From NCBI GenBank assembly GCA_030447925.1, contig JAUJNX010000001.1, forward strand, positions 210,037-274,036: a DNA stretch of 64,000 nucleotides, written 5' to 3'. Both the position numbers and the translations under genes were made by a program. The notes beneath the pieces were generated by a model. That model did not search any database. It was not told where the DNA came from and saw only the letters and a program-made list of their open reading frames with translations. Shown piece after piece: positions 17,109-27,132 of the stretch (positions are counted from its first letter, which is position 1; every line of letters starts with the position of its first letter). The stretch is from Egibacteraceae bacterium. Its GTDB lineage: Bacteria; Actinomycetota; Nitriliruptoria; Euzebyales; Egibacteraceae.

Positions 17109-17708
17109 ATGCTCGAACTCGCGGTGCTCGGGCTGCTCAAGGAGCGGCCGATGCACGGCTACGAGCTGCGCAAGCAGCTGACCCAGCGGCTCGGCCTGTT
17201 CTGGACCGTGTCGTTCGGGTCCCTGTACCCCACGCTCAAGCGCATGGAGCGGCGGGGGGCCGTCGCGCGCGCCGAGGTGCGCGGCGAGGGCCGCATGCGC
17301 CAGGTCTACCGCGTCACCCCCGCCGGGGAGCTGCTGTTCCTGGACCTGCTCTGCGAGGGCCTGGACACCCCCGAGCAGGAGCGCTTCCCGCTGCGCATGG
17401 CCTTCCTCGGCCACGTCGGCCCCGAGCTGCGCATCCGCCTGCTCGAGCGGCGCAAGCGCTGGCTGCAGGACCGGCTGGAGGCGGGGTCGCAGTCGCTGCG
17501 CCACCTGTCCCCGGGGGCCGACGCCTACGCCACCTCCCTCGTGCGCCACGGCCTGGACCACACCGAGCGTGACATCGCCTGGCTGGACGACCTTCTCGCC
17601 ACGGAACGTCACCGGCTCGACGAGGAGCGTGGATCATGGCCCTGCGCCGGGGGAACCCCGCCGGAACCGCCGCTGTACCCGTCCACCCAGGAGATGCCAA
17701 CCCCGTGA
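17109..17708 (+). CDS. PadR-family transcriptional regulator
   Basis: 199 residues. Residues 1-75 form the PadR winged helix ([51 protein letters not shown]); a helical C-terminal dimerisation domain follows, then a 30-residue Pro-rich tail. ATG 17109 starts the domain exactly; the upstream open frame is non-coding in character. The AT-rich patch at 17068-17092 (tatcgt...catatcgtc) just upstream may hold its promoter and operator. The stop TGA overlaps the ino1 start as GTGA, so regulator and inositol synthase are coupled. The same pair occurs in M. tuberculosis (Rv0047c, Rv0046c). Confidence 0.88.
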   Translation: MLELAVLGLLKERPMHGYELRKQLTQRLGLFWTVSFGSLYPTLKRMERRGAVARAEVRGEGRMRQVYRVTPAGELLFLDLLCEGLDTPEQERFPLRMAFLGHVGPELRIRLLERRKRWLQDRLEAGSQSLRHLSPGADAYATSLVRHGLDHTERDIAWLDDLLATERHRLDEERGSWPCAGGTPPEPPLYPSTQEMPTP

Positions 17709-18823
17709 ACGAAGCCTCCCCCCGCAGCGAGCGCCGCAGCGTGCGCGTCGCCATCGTCGGCGTCGGCAACTGCGCCAGCGCCCTGGTCCAGGGGGTGCAC
17801 TACTACCGCGACGCCGACGGCGCCGAGCGCGTCCCCGGCCTCATGCACGTCGAGCTCGCCGGGTACCACGTGCGCGACCTGGAGTTCGTCGCCGCCTTCG
17901 ACGTCGACGCGAAGAAGGTCGGCCGCGACATCGCCGAGGCCATGGCCGCCCCGCCGAACAACACCATCGTCTTCGCCGAGGTGCCCCCGCTGGGCGTCGA
18001 GGTGCTGCGCGGGCCGACGCTGGACGGCCTCGGCGAGTTCTACCGCGAGATGGTCGAGGAGTCCGACGGGCCGGTGGTCGACGTGGCGGAGGAGCTGCGC
18101 CGGGCGCGCGCCGACGTGCTGGTCTGCTACCTGCCGGTCGGCAGCGAGCAGGCGGCGCGCCACTACGCCCAGGCGGCGCTGGACGCGGGCGTGGCGTTCG
18201 TCAACTGCCTGCCGGTGTTTCTCGCCAGCGACCCCGCGTGGGCGGCGCGCTTCACCGCGGCGGGCGTCCCCATCGTCGGCGACGACATCAAGTCCCAGGT
18301 CGGGGCGACCATCACCCACCGCATCCTCACGCGGCTGTTCGAGGACCGGGGCGTGGCGATCGACCGGACCTACCAGCTGAACTTCGGCGGGAACATGGAC
18401 TTCATGAACATGCTGGAGCGCACCCGCCTGACCTCCAAGAAGGTGTCCAAGACCCAGGCCGTCACCTCCCAGATCGACGGCGGGATCCCGCGCGAGAACA
18501 TCCACATCGGCCCGTCGGACCACGTGCCGTGGCTCAACGACCGCAAGTGGGCCTACATCCGCATGGAGGGCCGCAACTTCGGCGACGTGCCCCTGAACGT
18601 GGAGCTGAAGCTGGAGGTCTGGGACTCGCCCAACTCCGCGGGCGTGGTGATCGACGCGGTGCGCTGCGCGAAGGCCGCCCTGGACCGCGGGATCGGCGGC
18701 CCGCTGCTCGGCCCGTCCAGCTACTTCATGAAGTCCCCGCCGTCGCAGTTCGCCGACGACGTCGCCCGCCAGCTCGTCGAGGACTTCATCGCAGGTGCGC
18801 GGACCGAGGGCCAGCCGGCGTGA
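17705..18823 (+). CDS. ino1: Inositol-3-phosphate synthase
   Basis: 372 residues. It converts glucose 6-phosphate to 1D-myo-inositol 3-phosphate with NAD+, feeding phosphatidylinositol, lipoglycan anchors and possibly mycothiol. The Rossmann start [18 protein letters not shown] and the motifs [28 protein letters not shown] and [16 protein letters not shown] match the actinobacterial type. Two starts are possible: GTG 17705 in a GTGA overlap with padR and the expected N-terminus, or ATG 17636, 69 bp inside padR with its own GGAG. I prefer 17705 because it matches M. tuberculosis Ino1 in length. The 3' end overlaps the convergent GGDEF-EAL gene by 38 bp. Confidence 0.95.
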   Translation: MNEASPRSERRSVRVAIVGVGNCASALVQGVHYYRDADGAERVPGLMHVELAGYHVRDLEFVAAFDVDAKKVGRDIAEAMAAPPNNTIVFAEVPPLGVEVLRGPTLDGLGEFYREMVEESDGPVVDVAEELRRARADVLVCYLPVGSEQAARHYAQAALDAGVAFVNCLPVFLASDPAWAARFTAAGVPIVGDDIKSQVGATITHRILTRLFEDRGVAIDRTYQLNFGGNMDFMNMLERTRLTSKKVSKTQAVTSQIDGGIPRENIHIGPSDHVPWLNDRKWAYIRMEGRNFGDVPLNVELKLEVWDSPNSAGVVIDAVRCAKAALDRGIGGPLLGPSSYFMKSPPSQFADDVARQLVEDFIAGARTEGQPA

Positions 18824-21482
18824 GGACGCGCCCGGTCGCCACCAGCTCGCCGAACGTGAGCGGGTCCAGCGGCCGGGCGAACAGCCAGCCCTGACCCAGG
18901 TCGCACGGCACGGTCCGCAGCACGGCGAACTGCGCGGCGGTCTCCACGCCCTCCGCGACGGTGGTGATGCCCAGCGCCGCCGCCAGCTGCAGGACGCCGC
19001 GGGCGACGTCGGCGTCGGCGCCGTCGAGGTCGGCGACGAAGCGCCCGTCGATCTTGATGACGTCGGGCCGGACCTGGCGCAGGCGGTCCAGTGACGACCA
19101 GCCGGTGCCGAAGTCGTCCAGGGCGAGCCGCACCCCCAGGGCCCGCAGCTCGGCCAGGGCGGCGACGTGCTCCTCGGCGAGCAGCACCGACTCGGTCAGC
19201 TCCAGGACCAGCGCGGACGCCGGGAGGCCCGCGTCGGACAGGGTCGCGGCGACCGCCGCGGCCATGCCGGGGTGGGCGAGCTGGCGGGCCGACAGGTTGA
19301 CGCTCACCGACAGGCCGGACGCGGTCGGGAGGTGGTCGGCCCAGGCCCGCGCCTGCCGGCAGGCCGCGTCCAGCACCCAGCGGCCGATGGGGACGATGGC
19401 GCCCGTCTGCTCGGCGAGGGGCAGGAACTCCAGCGGGGCGATCGACCCGAGCACCGGGTGGTGCCAGCGCAGCAGCGCCTCCGCGCCGACGGCGGCGCCG
19501 GTGCGCAGGTCGACGATGGGCTGGTAGACGACGGCGAACTCGCCGCGGCGCAGGGCCCCGTCCAGGTCGCTCTTGAGCTCCAGGCGGCGCATGGCGCGCG
19601 CGTGCATCGGCGCCTCGAACACCCGGTAGGCGTCCTTGCCGCTGCTCTTGGCGGTGTACATCGCCGCGTCGGCCTCGCGCAGCAGCGCCTCGCCCGTCGC
19701 ACCGGAGCTCCCCGGCGCCTGCGGTGCACGGTCAGCGCCGTCGGCGAGGCCGCCCCCCACCGCGATGCCGATGCTGGCCGACATGCGCACGTAGCGGGAG
19801 ACGGCCGGGACCGGCTCGGTGAGCACGGCGAGCAGCCGGTCGGCGACGCCGACCGCCGCGGCGGTGCCCTCCAGGTCCTCCAGCAGCAGCGCGAACTCGT
19901 CGCCGCCCAGCCGCGCCGCGGTGTCGCCGGGGCGCAGGCAGGACCGGATGCGGTCGGCGACGGCGATGAGCACCTGGTCGCCGGCGGCGTGGCCCAGGCT
20001 GTCGTTCACGGTCTTGAAGTCGTCGAGGTCGACGTAGAGCAGCGCGACGCTGCGCCCGCTGCGACGGTGGGTGAGCAGCGCGTGGTCGATGCGGTCGCGG
20101 AACAGCGTGCGGTTGGCCAGGCCGGTCAGCGGGTCGTGGAAGGCCTGGTGGCGGATGCGGTCCTCGGCGCGCACCCGCGCGGTCGCGCCGGCCAGGACGC
20201 TGCCGACCGCGCGCAGGAAGTCCAGGTCGCCGGGCCCGAAGCTCCGCCGGGTGCGGGCGTGGACGGTGAGCAGGCCGAAGCGGTCGCGCCGGTCACCGAC
20301 GGCGACCGCGGCGGTGTCCACGACCCCGCGCTCCTCCAGGGCGGGCAGCGACGACTGGCCGGGCGTGTCGGCGTCGGGCGGCTCGTCGTCCTCCAGCAGG
20401 GCGGCGGGCAGGTTGGCGGTGGCGGGCAGGACGACGGTCCCCGCGGCGCCCTCGCCCCAGCCCAGCCCGGTGCGCAGGACCAGCGCGGCGCGGTCCGACG
20501 ACAGCGCGAACAGGCCGCACAGCTCGACGCGCAGGGTGGCGGCCACCAGCGCGACGGCCTCGGTGTAGAGGTCGTCGAGCTCGCCCAGCTCCAGCGCGCG
20601 CAGGCCGAGCCGCGCATCGAGTACCGGCTGGGCGGCGACGAGTTCGCGCTCCTCGGCGCGCGCGTCCAGCTCCCGGCGGGCGCGCTCGCGGTCGGCCAGC
20701 AGCCGGCCGAGGCGCGTGAGCAGCCAGAGCGTGAGGGTCGCCGCGGCCAGGGCGGGCAGCGCCGTCCGCGGCGCCGCCCCGGTGCGCGCCAGCAGCACGC
20801 CGAGGGTCACCAGCAGCGCCACCCCGAGCACGGCGACGCGGGCGAACGGGTGGACCGACGGGCGCGGTGCGGGCTCGGTCAGCCGGCGCATCGACGGGGG
20901 CAGCGCCGCCAGGCCGAGGCTCAGCGAGGCGGCCAGGAACAGGATCCCGGCGACGGTGCCGGACCCGCCGATCGGCTGCCACAGCCCCGCCGCGATGCCC
21001 AGCAGCCCGTGCCCCACCAGCAGCCAGGCGGACGGGCTGCGGGGGCCGATGGCCACCAGCAGCCGCAGGGCGGTCGCCAGGGCCACGGTCATGGCCACCG
21101 GGACGACCGCCCACAGCAGGTCCCACCCGGCCTCGCGCCCCGCGGAGCCGCCCAGCAGGACCAGCGCCAGGGCCGCGGCGACGACGGCCTCGTCCAGCAC
21201 GTCCTCGCGGTGGGACGGGCGCAGGACCCGGCGGACGAACAGCAGCCCCGCGCCGGCGCCCGCGACCGCGGCGAAGGGGAACGCGACGGCCACCGCCGCG
21301 GACGGCTCGTCGACGCCCGGCAGCAGGTAGCCCACCAGCACGACGGCGACGACGAGCTGGCCGGCCAGGGCGAGCAGCCACGGCTTGGTGTCGGCGGGGC
21401 GGTGCCGCCGGATGCCGACGGCCAGGGCCAGGACCGCACCCCCGCAGCACCCCAGCCCCACCACGATCGCCGCTTCCCCCAT
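18786..21482 (-). CDS. Membrane GGDEF-EAL protein (c-di-GMP turnover)
   Basis: 898 residues, intact. The N-terminal 280 residues hold about eight to nine membrane helices (a MASE-like sensor I cannot assign), then a short helix ([18 protein letters not shown]) and a GAF-like domain (about 300-455). GGDEF follows ([13 protein letters not shown]), with the inhibitory RxxD site (RPGD) correctly spaced before it, unlike the paralogue at 4078. EAL follows with complete motifs ([54 protein letters not shown]). It is likely bifunctional or switchable, with product inhibition of the cyclase. An inserted Gly/Pro loop interrupts GGDEF near residue 570. Confidence 0.92.
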   Translation of the reverse strand: MGEAAIVVGLGCCGGAVLALAVGIRRHRPADTKPWLLALAGQLVVAVVLVGYLLPGVDEPSAAVAVAFPFAAVAGAGAGLLFVRRVLRPSHREDVLDEAVVAAALALVLLGGSAGREAGWDLLWAVVPVAMTVALATALRLLVAIGPRSPSAWLLVGHGLLGIAAGLWQPIGGSGTVAGILFLAASLSLGLAALPPSMRRLTEPAPRPSVHPFARVAVLGVALLVTLGVLLARTGAAPRTALPALAAATLTLWLLTRLGRLLADRERARRELDARAEERELVAAQPVLDARLGLRALELGELDDLYTEAVALVAATLRVELCGLFALSSDRAALVLRTGLGWGEGAAGTVVLPATANLPAALLEDDEPPDADTPGQSSLPALEERGVVDTAAVAVGDRRDRFGLLTVHARTRRSFGPGDLDFLRAVGSVLAGATARVRAEDRIRHQAFHDPLTGLANRTLFRDRIDHALLTHRRSGRSVALLYVDLDDFKTVNDSLGHAAGDQVLIAVADRIRSCLRPGDTAARLGGDEFALLLEDLEGTAAAVGVADRLLAVLTEPVPAVSRYVRMSASIGIAVGGGLADGADRAPQAPGSSGATGEALLREADAAMYTAKSSGKDAYRVFEAPMHARAMRRLELKSDLDGALRRGEFAVVYQPIVDLRTGAAVGAEALLRWHHPVLGSIAPLEFLPLAEQTGAIVPIGRWVLDAACRQARAWADHLPTASGLSVSVNLSARQLAHPGMAAAVAATLSDAGLPASALVLELTESVLLAEEHVAALAELRALGVRLALDDFGTGWSSLDRLRQVRPDVIKIDGRFVADLDGADADVARGVLQLAAALGITTVAEGVETAAQFAVLRTVPCDLGQGWLFARPLDPLTFGELVATGRVLTPAGPRSAHLR

Positions 21483-21578
21483 GCTGGGACGTTCGGCAGG
21501 GGGCGGGAAGAGTTGAGCGGCCGCGCGTGCTGCCGCGCGGCCGCCCGGGGGGAACGGCGGGTCAGACGGGCCGGAGGG

Positions 21579-22196
21579 TCAGTCCACGACCGGGGCGGCG
21601 GCCGCGGCGGCGTAACGCTCCGCGACGTTCGCCCAGTTCACGACGTTCCACCAGGCCTTGACGTAGTCCGGCTTCACGTTGCGGTACTGCAGGTAGAACG
21701 CGTGCTCCCAGACGTCCAGGAGCAGCAGGGGCACGGTCCCGCTGAACTGGCGCACCTGGTGGTCGTTGAACATGCCGATCAGCAGGCGCGAGCCCGCCTC
21801 GTCGTACTCCAGGGCGGCCCAGCCGTTGCCCTGGACCTGGACCGCGGCGGCGGTGAAGTGCGCCCGGAACCCGTCGAACGAGCCGAAGTCGCGCTCGATC
21901 GCCGCGGCCAGCTCGCCGTCGGGCTTGTCCCCGCCGTCCGGGGACATGCTCGGCCAGAACACGCTGTGGTTCACGTGCCCGCTGTAGTGGAACGACAGGT
22001 CCTGCTGCAGCTTCGACAGGTTGCTGAAGTCGCCCGTTTCCCGCGCCGACTGCATCTGGTCCAGCGCGGTGTTCGCACCCTTCACGTACGTCGCGTGGTG
22101 CTTGTCGTGGTGCAGCTGCATGATCTCGCCCGAGATGTGCGGCTCGAGGGCGCTGTAGTCGTAGGGCAGGTCCGGCAGGGTGTAGACGTCGCTCAA
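21579..22196 (-). CDS. sodA: Superoxide dismutase, Fe/Mn type
   Basis: 205 residues. It disproportionates superoxide. Metal ligands are visible: His in [14 protein letters not shown], His in [10 protein letters not shown], and Asp and His in [29 protein letters not shown] and NWANVAERY are also typical. The sequence runs parallel to mycobacterial SodA from residue 3 ([15 protein letters not shown]). TTG 22196 is chosen because GAGGAGAGG lies just upstream; the frame stays open to an ATG at 22238, but that would put the Shine-Dalgarno sequence inside the gene. Metal preference (Fe or Mn) cannot be read reliably. Confidence 0.95.
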   Translation of the reverse strand: MSDVYTLPDLPYDYSALEPHISGEIMQLHHDKHHATYVKGANTALDQMQSARETGDFSNLSKLQQDLSFHYSGHVNHSVFWPSMSPDGGDKPDGELAAAIERDFGSFDGFRAHFTAAAVQVQGNGWAALEYDEAGSRLLIGMFNDHQVRQFSGTVPLLLLDVWEHAFYLQYRNVKPDYVKAWWNVVNWANVAERYAAAAAAPVVD

Positions 22197-22298
22197 CTGC
22201 CTCTCCTCACAAGAGCGGTGGGAAGTCCTGACCCGCAACCTATCCCGGTGCCTGGCGGCTCATGCAGCCCAACACCCCGGACGGGGTAGGACCGGACG

Positions 22299-24575
22299 GT
22301 GAGCGAACTCGACGACCTGACCGCCCTGGCCGCGGCCCACGGGGTGTCCGCCTCCTACGAGGACGGCCTCCACCGCGAGCGCGCCGTCCCGCGCGACTCC
22401 CTGCGCGCCGTGCTGGCGGCCATGGAGGTGCCCGCCGCCGACGACGACGAGGTCCGCGCCTCGCTGGCCGCGGCCCGCGAGGCGCTCTGGCGCACGCCCG
22501 TGCCCGCGACCGTGGTGTCGCGCGCGGGGACGTTCACCTCGTTCCCGGTCGCCCTGCCCGACGGCGTGCGCGCCGAGTTCGACGTCGAGGTCGGCGAGGA
22601 GATCGCGGGGCCTGCCGACGCGGGCGACGGGCCCGAGCTCCCGCCGCGCTGGACCGGCGTGGACGGCGGGGCCCGCCTGGTCCTGGCCGACGGCACCGCG
22701 GACGGGCCCGCGCAGGAGGTCGACGGGCGGCGCGTGCGGATCGTGCAGGTCCCCGCGCCCGCCGGGCTGCCGCTCGGGGCGCACCGCCTGCGGCTGCGGG
22801 CCGGGGACACCGAGGCCACCGCCCACCTGCTGGTGGTGCCCGCGGCGTGCCCCGGGCCCGCCGGCCCGCCCGCCTGGGGCTGGCAGGTCCAGCTCTACGC
22901 CCTGCGCAGCGCCGCGAGCTGGGGGATCGGGGACCTGGGGGACCTGCGCACCCTGGTCGGCGCGGCGGGGCGCGACCACGGCGCCGACTTCGTGCTGCTC
23001 AACCCGCTGCACGCGGTGCTGCCGGTGGTGCCCCAGGAGAACTCCCCGTACTCGCCCGCCAGCCGGCGGTTCGCCAACCCCCTGTACCTGCGGGTGGAGG
23101 ACTGCGACGGCCACGCGGCCCTGGACGCGGCGGACCGGGCGCGGGTCGACGCGCTGGCCGCCGAGGCGCGCGCGCTGCTCGCCGCCGACCGGATCGACCG
23201 CGACCGGGTGTTCCGCTGCAAGGCCGAGGCCTTCGCGCTGCTCGCCGCCCAGCCCCTGCCACCCGCCCGCGCCGAGGCGTTCGCCGCGTACCGGGCGGCG
23301 GAGGGCCAGGGGCTCCAGGACGCCGCGACCGCCGCCGCCCTGGCCGAGCGCCACGGGCGGTCGTTCCAGAGCTGGCCCGCCCCGCTGCGCGACCCGCGCT
23401 CCCCGGCGGTCGCGGCGGCGCGGGCGGAGCTCGCCGACCGCGTCGCCCTGCACACCTGGCTGCAGTGGCAGTGCGACGTCCAGCTGGGCGCGGCCGCCCG
23501 CGCCGCCGCGGAGGCGGGCATGCGCACCGGGCTGATGGCCGACCTCGCCGTCGGCGTCGACCCCGGCGGGTCCGACGCGTGGGCGCTGCAGGCCGACCTC
23601 GCGCTGGGCGTCACGGTCGGCGCCCCGCCCGACCCGCTCGCCCCGCAGGGCCAGGACTGGGCGCTGCCGCCGCTGCGCCCCGACCGCCTGCCGCTGACCG
23701 GCTACGCGCCGTTCCGCGACCTCGTGCGCACGACCCTGCGCCACGCGGGGGCGCTGCGCATCGACCACATCCTCGGGCTGTTCCGGCTGTTCTGGATCCC
23801 GCGCGGCGCGTCGGCCGCGGACGGCGCCTACGTGCGCTACCCGACCGAGGAGCTGCTGGGGGTGCTCGCGCTGGAGGCGACCGCGGCGGGCGCCGTCGTC
23901 GTCGGCGAGGACCTCGGCACCGTCGGGCCCGGCGTGCGCGAGACGCTGGCCGACCACGGGGTGCTCGGCACGCGGGTGGTGTGGTTCGAGCGCGACCCGG
24001 TGACCGAGCAGCGCGTCCCGGCCGCGGGCTACCCCGAGCTGGCGCTCACCACCGTCACGACCCACGACCTGCCCACGGCCGCGGGCTGGTTCGCGGACGA
24101 GCCCACCCGTATCCGCGCGGCGCTGGGCCTGCTCGCGCCGGGGGACGTCGCGGCGGAGGCGGCCCGCACGGCCGCCGACCGCGCGGAGCTGGTCGCGCTG
24201 CTGGCCGCCGAGGGCCTGGTCGACCCGGGCGAGGCCGACCTCGACGCGCTGGTCCGCGCCGTCCACGCCTTCGTGGCCCGGACCCCGTCCCGGCTGGTGT
24301 CCGCGGCCCTGGCCGACGGCGTGGGCGACCTGCGCCAGCCCAACCTCCCCGGCACCGTCGACGAGTACCCGAACTGGCGCCTGCCCGTCGCCGAGCCCAC
24401 CGCCCCCGCCTCGCCCGCCACCCCCGGCGCCGCTGGGCCCGACCCCGGGGACGACCTGCTGCCCCCGTCCCGGCCCCTGCTGCTGGAGGAGGTGCTCGCC
24501 GCCCCGGGGGTCACCGCCCTCGCCGCCGCCCTGCGCGACGGCCGCGCCGCCGCCGACGGGCGACCCCCGGGCTAG
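22299..24575 (+). CDS. malQ: 4-alpha-glucanotransferase (amylomaltase)
   Basis: 758 residues, GH77. It transfers maltooligosaccharide chains in glycogen or maltose metabolism. The N-terminal 190 residues are the beta-sandwich extension found in actinobacterial MalQ; the barrel begins at WGWQVQLYALRSAASWGIGDLGDL. Catalytic residues: nucleophile Asp in ALRIDHILGLFRLFW, acid/base Glu in VVGEDLGTV, and Asp in TTVTTHDLPTAAGW. The PQENSPYSPASRRFANPLYL substrate loop is normal. GTG 22299 has AGGA at 6 bases. The stop TAG (24573-24575) sits at the edge of the insertion sequence and uses its terminal base. Confidence 0.95.
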   Translation: MSELDDLTALAAAHGVSASYEDGLHRERAVPRDSLRAVLAAMEVPAADDDEVRASLAAAREALWRTPVPATVVSRAGTFTSFPVALPDGVRAEFDVEVGEEIAGPADAGDGPELPPRWTGVDGGARLVLADGTADGPAQEVDGRRVRIVQVPAPAGLPLGAHRLRLRAGDTEATAHLLVVPAACPGPAGPPAWGWQVQLYALRSAASWGIGDLGDLRTLVGAAGRDHGADFVLLNPLHAVLPVVPQENSPYSPASRRFANPLYLRVEDCDGHAALDAADRARVDALAAEARALLAADRIDRDRVFRCKAEAFALLAAQPLPPARAEAFAAYRAAEGQGLQDAATAAALAERHGRSFQSWPAPLRDPRSPAVAAARAELADRVALHTWLQWQCDVQLGAAARAAAEAGMRTGLMADLAVGVDPGGSDAWALQADLALGVTVGAPPDPLAPQGQDWALPPLRPDRLPLTGYAPFRDLVRTTLRHAGALRIDHILGLFRLFWIPRGASAADGAYVRYPTEELLGVLALEATAAGAVVVGEDLGTVGPGVRETLADHGVLGTRVVWFERDPVTEQRVPAAGYPELALTTVTTHDLPTAAGWFADEPTRIRAALGLLAPGDVAAEAARTAADRAELVALLAAEGLVDPGEADLDALVRAVHAFVARTPSRLVSAALADGVGDLRQPNLPGTVDEYPNWRLPVAEPTAPASPATPGAAGPDPGDDLLPPSRPLLLEEVLAAPGVTALAAALRDGRAAADGRPPG

Positions 24576-25592
24576 AGCGTGTCTGACGGATGGTGGCGGG
24601 TGAGGTCGCGGGTCCAGATGCGCATGGAGGCGACGTCGATGGTGCCTTCGAAGACGTACAGGCGTTTGTCGGTGCGCATCGCGACCGCCCGGTAGGCCTT
24701 GATCTTGTTGACGCACCGCTCGGTGCTGTTGCGCTGCTTGTAGACCTGGGCGTCAAAGACGGGAGGGCGGCCGCCGGTGCTGCCGCGGCGGCGCCGGTTG
24801 GCCTGCTGGTCGGCCGGTTCGGGGATCACCGCCCGGACGCGCCGGCGGCGCAGCTGGGCGCGTAGCGCCCGGTTGGAGTAGGCCTTGTCGCCCAGCAGCC
24901 GGCCCGGCCGGGTCCGCGGGCGGCCCCGCCCTGGCCGGCGGACCTTGAGCCGGTCCAGCAGCGGCCCGGCGGCCAGCGCGTCGCCGCGCTGGCCGGCGGT
25001 GGTGACCCTGGCCAGCGGCCTGGCGCGGGCGTCGGCCAGCAGATGGATCTTGGTGCTCAGCCCGCCGCGGGACCGCCCGATCCCCTCCCGATCCGCCCGC
25101 CGCCGCGACCGGCGGTCACCAACGTCACCGTCAGTGCGGTCAGGCGGCGGATCGTTGTGATTCGGTAGCGCCCCCTGTGGGACCGGAGGGTCCCGCCACA
25201 CCCTCCAGCACGCCGACCAGCCGGGCGGCGGGCACGTCGGCGGGCGGGGCGTGGCGGGCGCCGGCGGCGTGCTGATGCGCCCGCACCACCGTCGAGTCGA
25301 TCCCCACCGTCCACTCGCCCTCCCCGGCGTCACAGCCGACCCGCAGCCCGTCCAGCACCCGCTCCCACGTCCCGTCGCCAGACCAGCGGCGATGCCGCTC
25401 ATACACCGTCTGCCACGGCCCATACCCAGGCGGCAAGTCCCGCCACGGACACCCCGTCCGGGCCCGCCACACCACCCCGTTGACCACCTGCCGGTGATCC
25501 CGCCACCGGCCCCCCCGCCGCGGCGTGGCATCCGGCAGCAACGGCTCGATCACCGCCCACTCCGCATCCGAAAGATCATGACGACTCTGCAT
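24572..25592 (-). CDS. IS5-like transposase in two reading frames
   Basis: The start ATG 25592 gives MQSRHDLSDAEWAVIEPLLP...GCPWRDLPPGYGPWQTVYERHRRW and the first catalytic Asp (WTVGIDSTVVRAHQHAAG), and the frame stops at 25140. The C-terminal part lies in another frame from about 25150 to 24572: GRSRGGLSTKIHLLAD, the second Asp in LLGDKAYSNRAL and the Glu in RNSTERCVNKIK. All DDE residues exist but are split, so active transposase needs a one-base shift between about 25080 and 25200. This could be programmed frameshifting, known in related IS5 members, or one of the indels seen elsewhere here. The stop TAG comes from flanking target DNA (24572-24574). Confidence 0.82.
24575..24596 (+). repeat. 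Left terminal inverted repeat of the IS
   Basis: GAGCGTGTCTGACGGATGGTGG matches the complement of the right end (GGGCGTGTCTGACGAAGGTGG) at 13 of the first 14 positions, with one insertion and minor mismatches further in. Confidence 0.85.
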
Positions 25593-25631
25593 GCCGCCGG
25601 TCTACCGGCCCGCACCCCCAAACCCGCGCAA

Positions 25632-25652
25632 CCACCTTCGTCAGACACGCCC
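25632..25652 (-). repeat. Right terminal inverted repeat of the IS
   Basis: Read on the minus strand from 25652 this is the partner of 24575-24596, sharing the core GCGTGTCTGACG. It lies 40 bases upstream of the transposase start codon. Confidence 0.85.
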
Positions 25653-27088
25653 TAGCCGGCCCGGCGGGGGAGGCCCTTGGCCTCGGCCCACTCGTCGAGC
25701 AGGGCGTAGGCCTCCTCCTCCGACATGGGGCCGCGGTCCAAGCGCGCGTCGAGGAGCATGGTGCGGGCCTCGCCGACCAGGGGGCCCGGGGCGAGGTCGA
25801 GGTGGGCCATGATCTGGCGGCCGTCCAGCGCGGGACGGATCGCGCGGATCTCCTCCTCCATCTCCAACTGGACGATGCGCCGCTCCAGGTCGTCCATCGC
25901 CCGGCCCAGCCGGGCCGCCTTCGCGCGGTTGCGCGTGGTCACGTCGGCGCGGCTGAGGGCGTTGAGCCGGCGCAGCTGCTCGGGCGAGCCCGCGTCGTGC
26001 ACGTACCGGCGCACCGCGGAATCGGTCCACGCGCCCTCCCCGTAGCCGTGGAAGCGCAGGTGCAGCCGCACCAGGTCGGTGACCTCGGCGATGACGTCGT
26101 GGGGGTAGCGCAGCTCCTTCAGGCGGCGCTCGGCCATGCGCGCGCCGACGACCTCGTGGTGGTGGAACGTCACCTTGCCGCCGGGCTCGTAGGCGCGCGT
26201 GGCGGGCTTGCCGATGTCGTGGAGCAGCGCCGCGAGGCGCAGGACGAGGTCGTCGCGGGGGACGGCGCGGTCCACCACCGCCAGGGTGTGGGCGTAGACG
26301 TCCTTGTGGTGGTGGAGCGGGTCGCGCTCCATCGCCAGGGCCGGCAGCTCGGGCAGGAAGCGGTCGGCCAGCCCGGTGCGCACGAGCAGGTCCATCCCCC
26401 GCCCCTGCCACTCGCCGCAGACCAGCTTGGACAGCTCGTCGCGGATGCGCTCCCGGCTGATGTCGTCCAGCGACCCGGCCATCTCCGTGGCCGCCTGCTC
26501 GGCCGCCGCGTCGGGGGTGAAGCCCAGGGTCGCGGTGAAGCGCGCGAGGCGCACCATCCGCAGCGGGTCGTCACCGAAGCTGCGCTTGGGGTCCACCGGG
26601 GTGCGCAGCACGCGGGCGGCGAGGTCGGCCAACCCGCCGAACGGGTCGACGAAGCGCGGGTCGGGCAGCTGCACGGCCATCGCGTTCACGGTGAAGTCGC
26701 GGCGCGCGAGGTCGCCCTCGATGTCGTCGCCGTAGGTCACCTCCGGGTGCCGCGACCCGGGGGTGTAGACGTCGGCGCGGTAGGTGGTGACCTCCACCGT
26801 GACGCCGCCGCGGGCGGCGCTCACGGTCCCGTAGCGCAGGCCGGTCAGCCAGATGTTGTCCGCCCAGCGCTGCAGGACCGCCTTGCACGCCTCCGGCCGC
26901 GCCGACGTCGCGAAGTCGAGGTCCTGGGGGGCGATGCCGCGCAGGACGTCGCGGACGGAGCCGCCGACCAGGTAGAGGTCGTGGCCCGCCGCGCGGAAGC
27001 GCCGGCCGAGCTCCAGCGCCGCGGGCGTCGCGGTCACCAGTGCCGAGAGCGCGCGCCGCTGGTCGGAGGTCGGGAGCTGCGGGGACAT
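25652..27088 (-). CDS. pcnA: CCA-adding tRNA nucleotidyltransferase
   Basis: 478 residues. Class II nucleotidyltransferase that completes or repairs tRNA 3' CCA ends (most tRNA genes, such as tRNA-Ile here, do not encode CCA). Motifs: LVGGSVRDVLRG, catalytic DxD in PQDLDFATSA, RRDFTVNAMA, the ERDPLHHHKDVYAHTL and LLHDIGKPATR signatures of the fused HD domain, and a C-terminal helical part. ATG 27088 starts MSPQLPTSDQRRALS; TAGCCT stands 8 bases upstream with no Shine-Dalgarno sequence, so a leaderless message is likely. Its stop TAG abuts the insertion sequence. M. tuberculosis has the homologue in the same place (Rv3907c). Confidence 0.94.
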   Translation of the reverse strand: MSPQLPTSDQRRALSALVTATPAALELGRRFRAAGHDLYLVGGSVRDVLRGIAPQDLDFATSARPEACKAVLQRWADNIWLTGLRYGTVSAARGGVTVEVTTYRADVYTPGSRHPEVTYGDDIEGDLARRDFTVNAMAVQLPDPRFVDPFGGLADLAARVLRTPVDPKRSFGDDPLRMVRLARFTATLGFTPDAAAEQAATEMAGSLDDISRERIRDELSKLVCGEWQGRGMDLLVRTGLADRFLPELPALAMERDPLHHHKDVYAHTLAVVDRAVPRDDLVLRLAALLHDIGKPATRAYEPGGKVTFHHHEVVGARMAERRLKELRYPHDVIAEVTDLVRLHLRFHGYGEGAWTDSAVRRYVHDAGSPEQLRRLNALSRADVTTRNRAKAARLGRAMDDLERRIVQLEMEEEIRAIRPALDGRQIMAHLDLAPGPLVGEARTMLLDARLDRGPMSEEEAYALLDEWAEAKGLPRRAG

Positions 27089-27096
27089 GGAGTCCC

Positions 27097-27102
27097 AGGC
27101 TA
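27097..27102 (-). promoter_or_regulatory. -10 element of pcnA
   Basis: TAGCCT on the minus strand, 8 bases before ATG 27088. Position suggests transcription starts at the start codon. Confidence 0.4.
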
Positions 27103-27132
27103 AGCCCTCGCGGCGGCCGGTCGTCAGGCCGG

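Larger units (their letters stand above)
24575..25652 (-). mobile_element. IS5-family insertion sequence (1,078 bp)
   Basis: The element is bounded by imperfect inverted repeats and flanked on both sides by CTAG (24572-24575 and 25652-25655), consistent with a TA target duplication inside a CTAG target. It carries a single transposase gene in two frames and no passenger gene. It is inserted precisely between malQ and pcnA, two convergent genes, and leaves both proteins complete. Ends given assume a 2-bp TA duplication; a 4-bp CTAG duplication would shrink the element by one base per side. Confidence 0.85.

Noticed and set aside
19167-22289. Very long plus-strand frame (over 1,000 codons) opposite the second GGDEF-EAL and sodA genes
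   Set aside because: Composition is Gln/Gly/Arg/Asp-rich and lacks hydrophobic pattern; it is the complement of well-supported genes.
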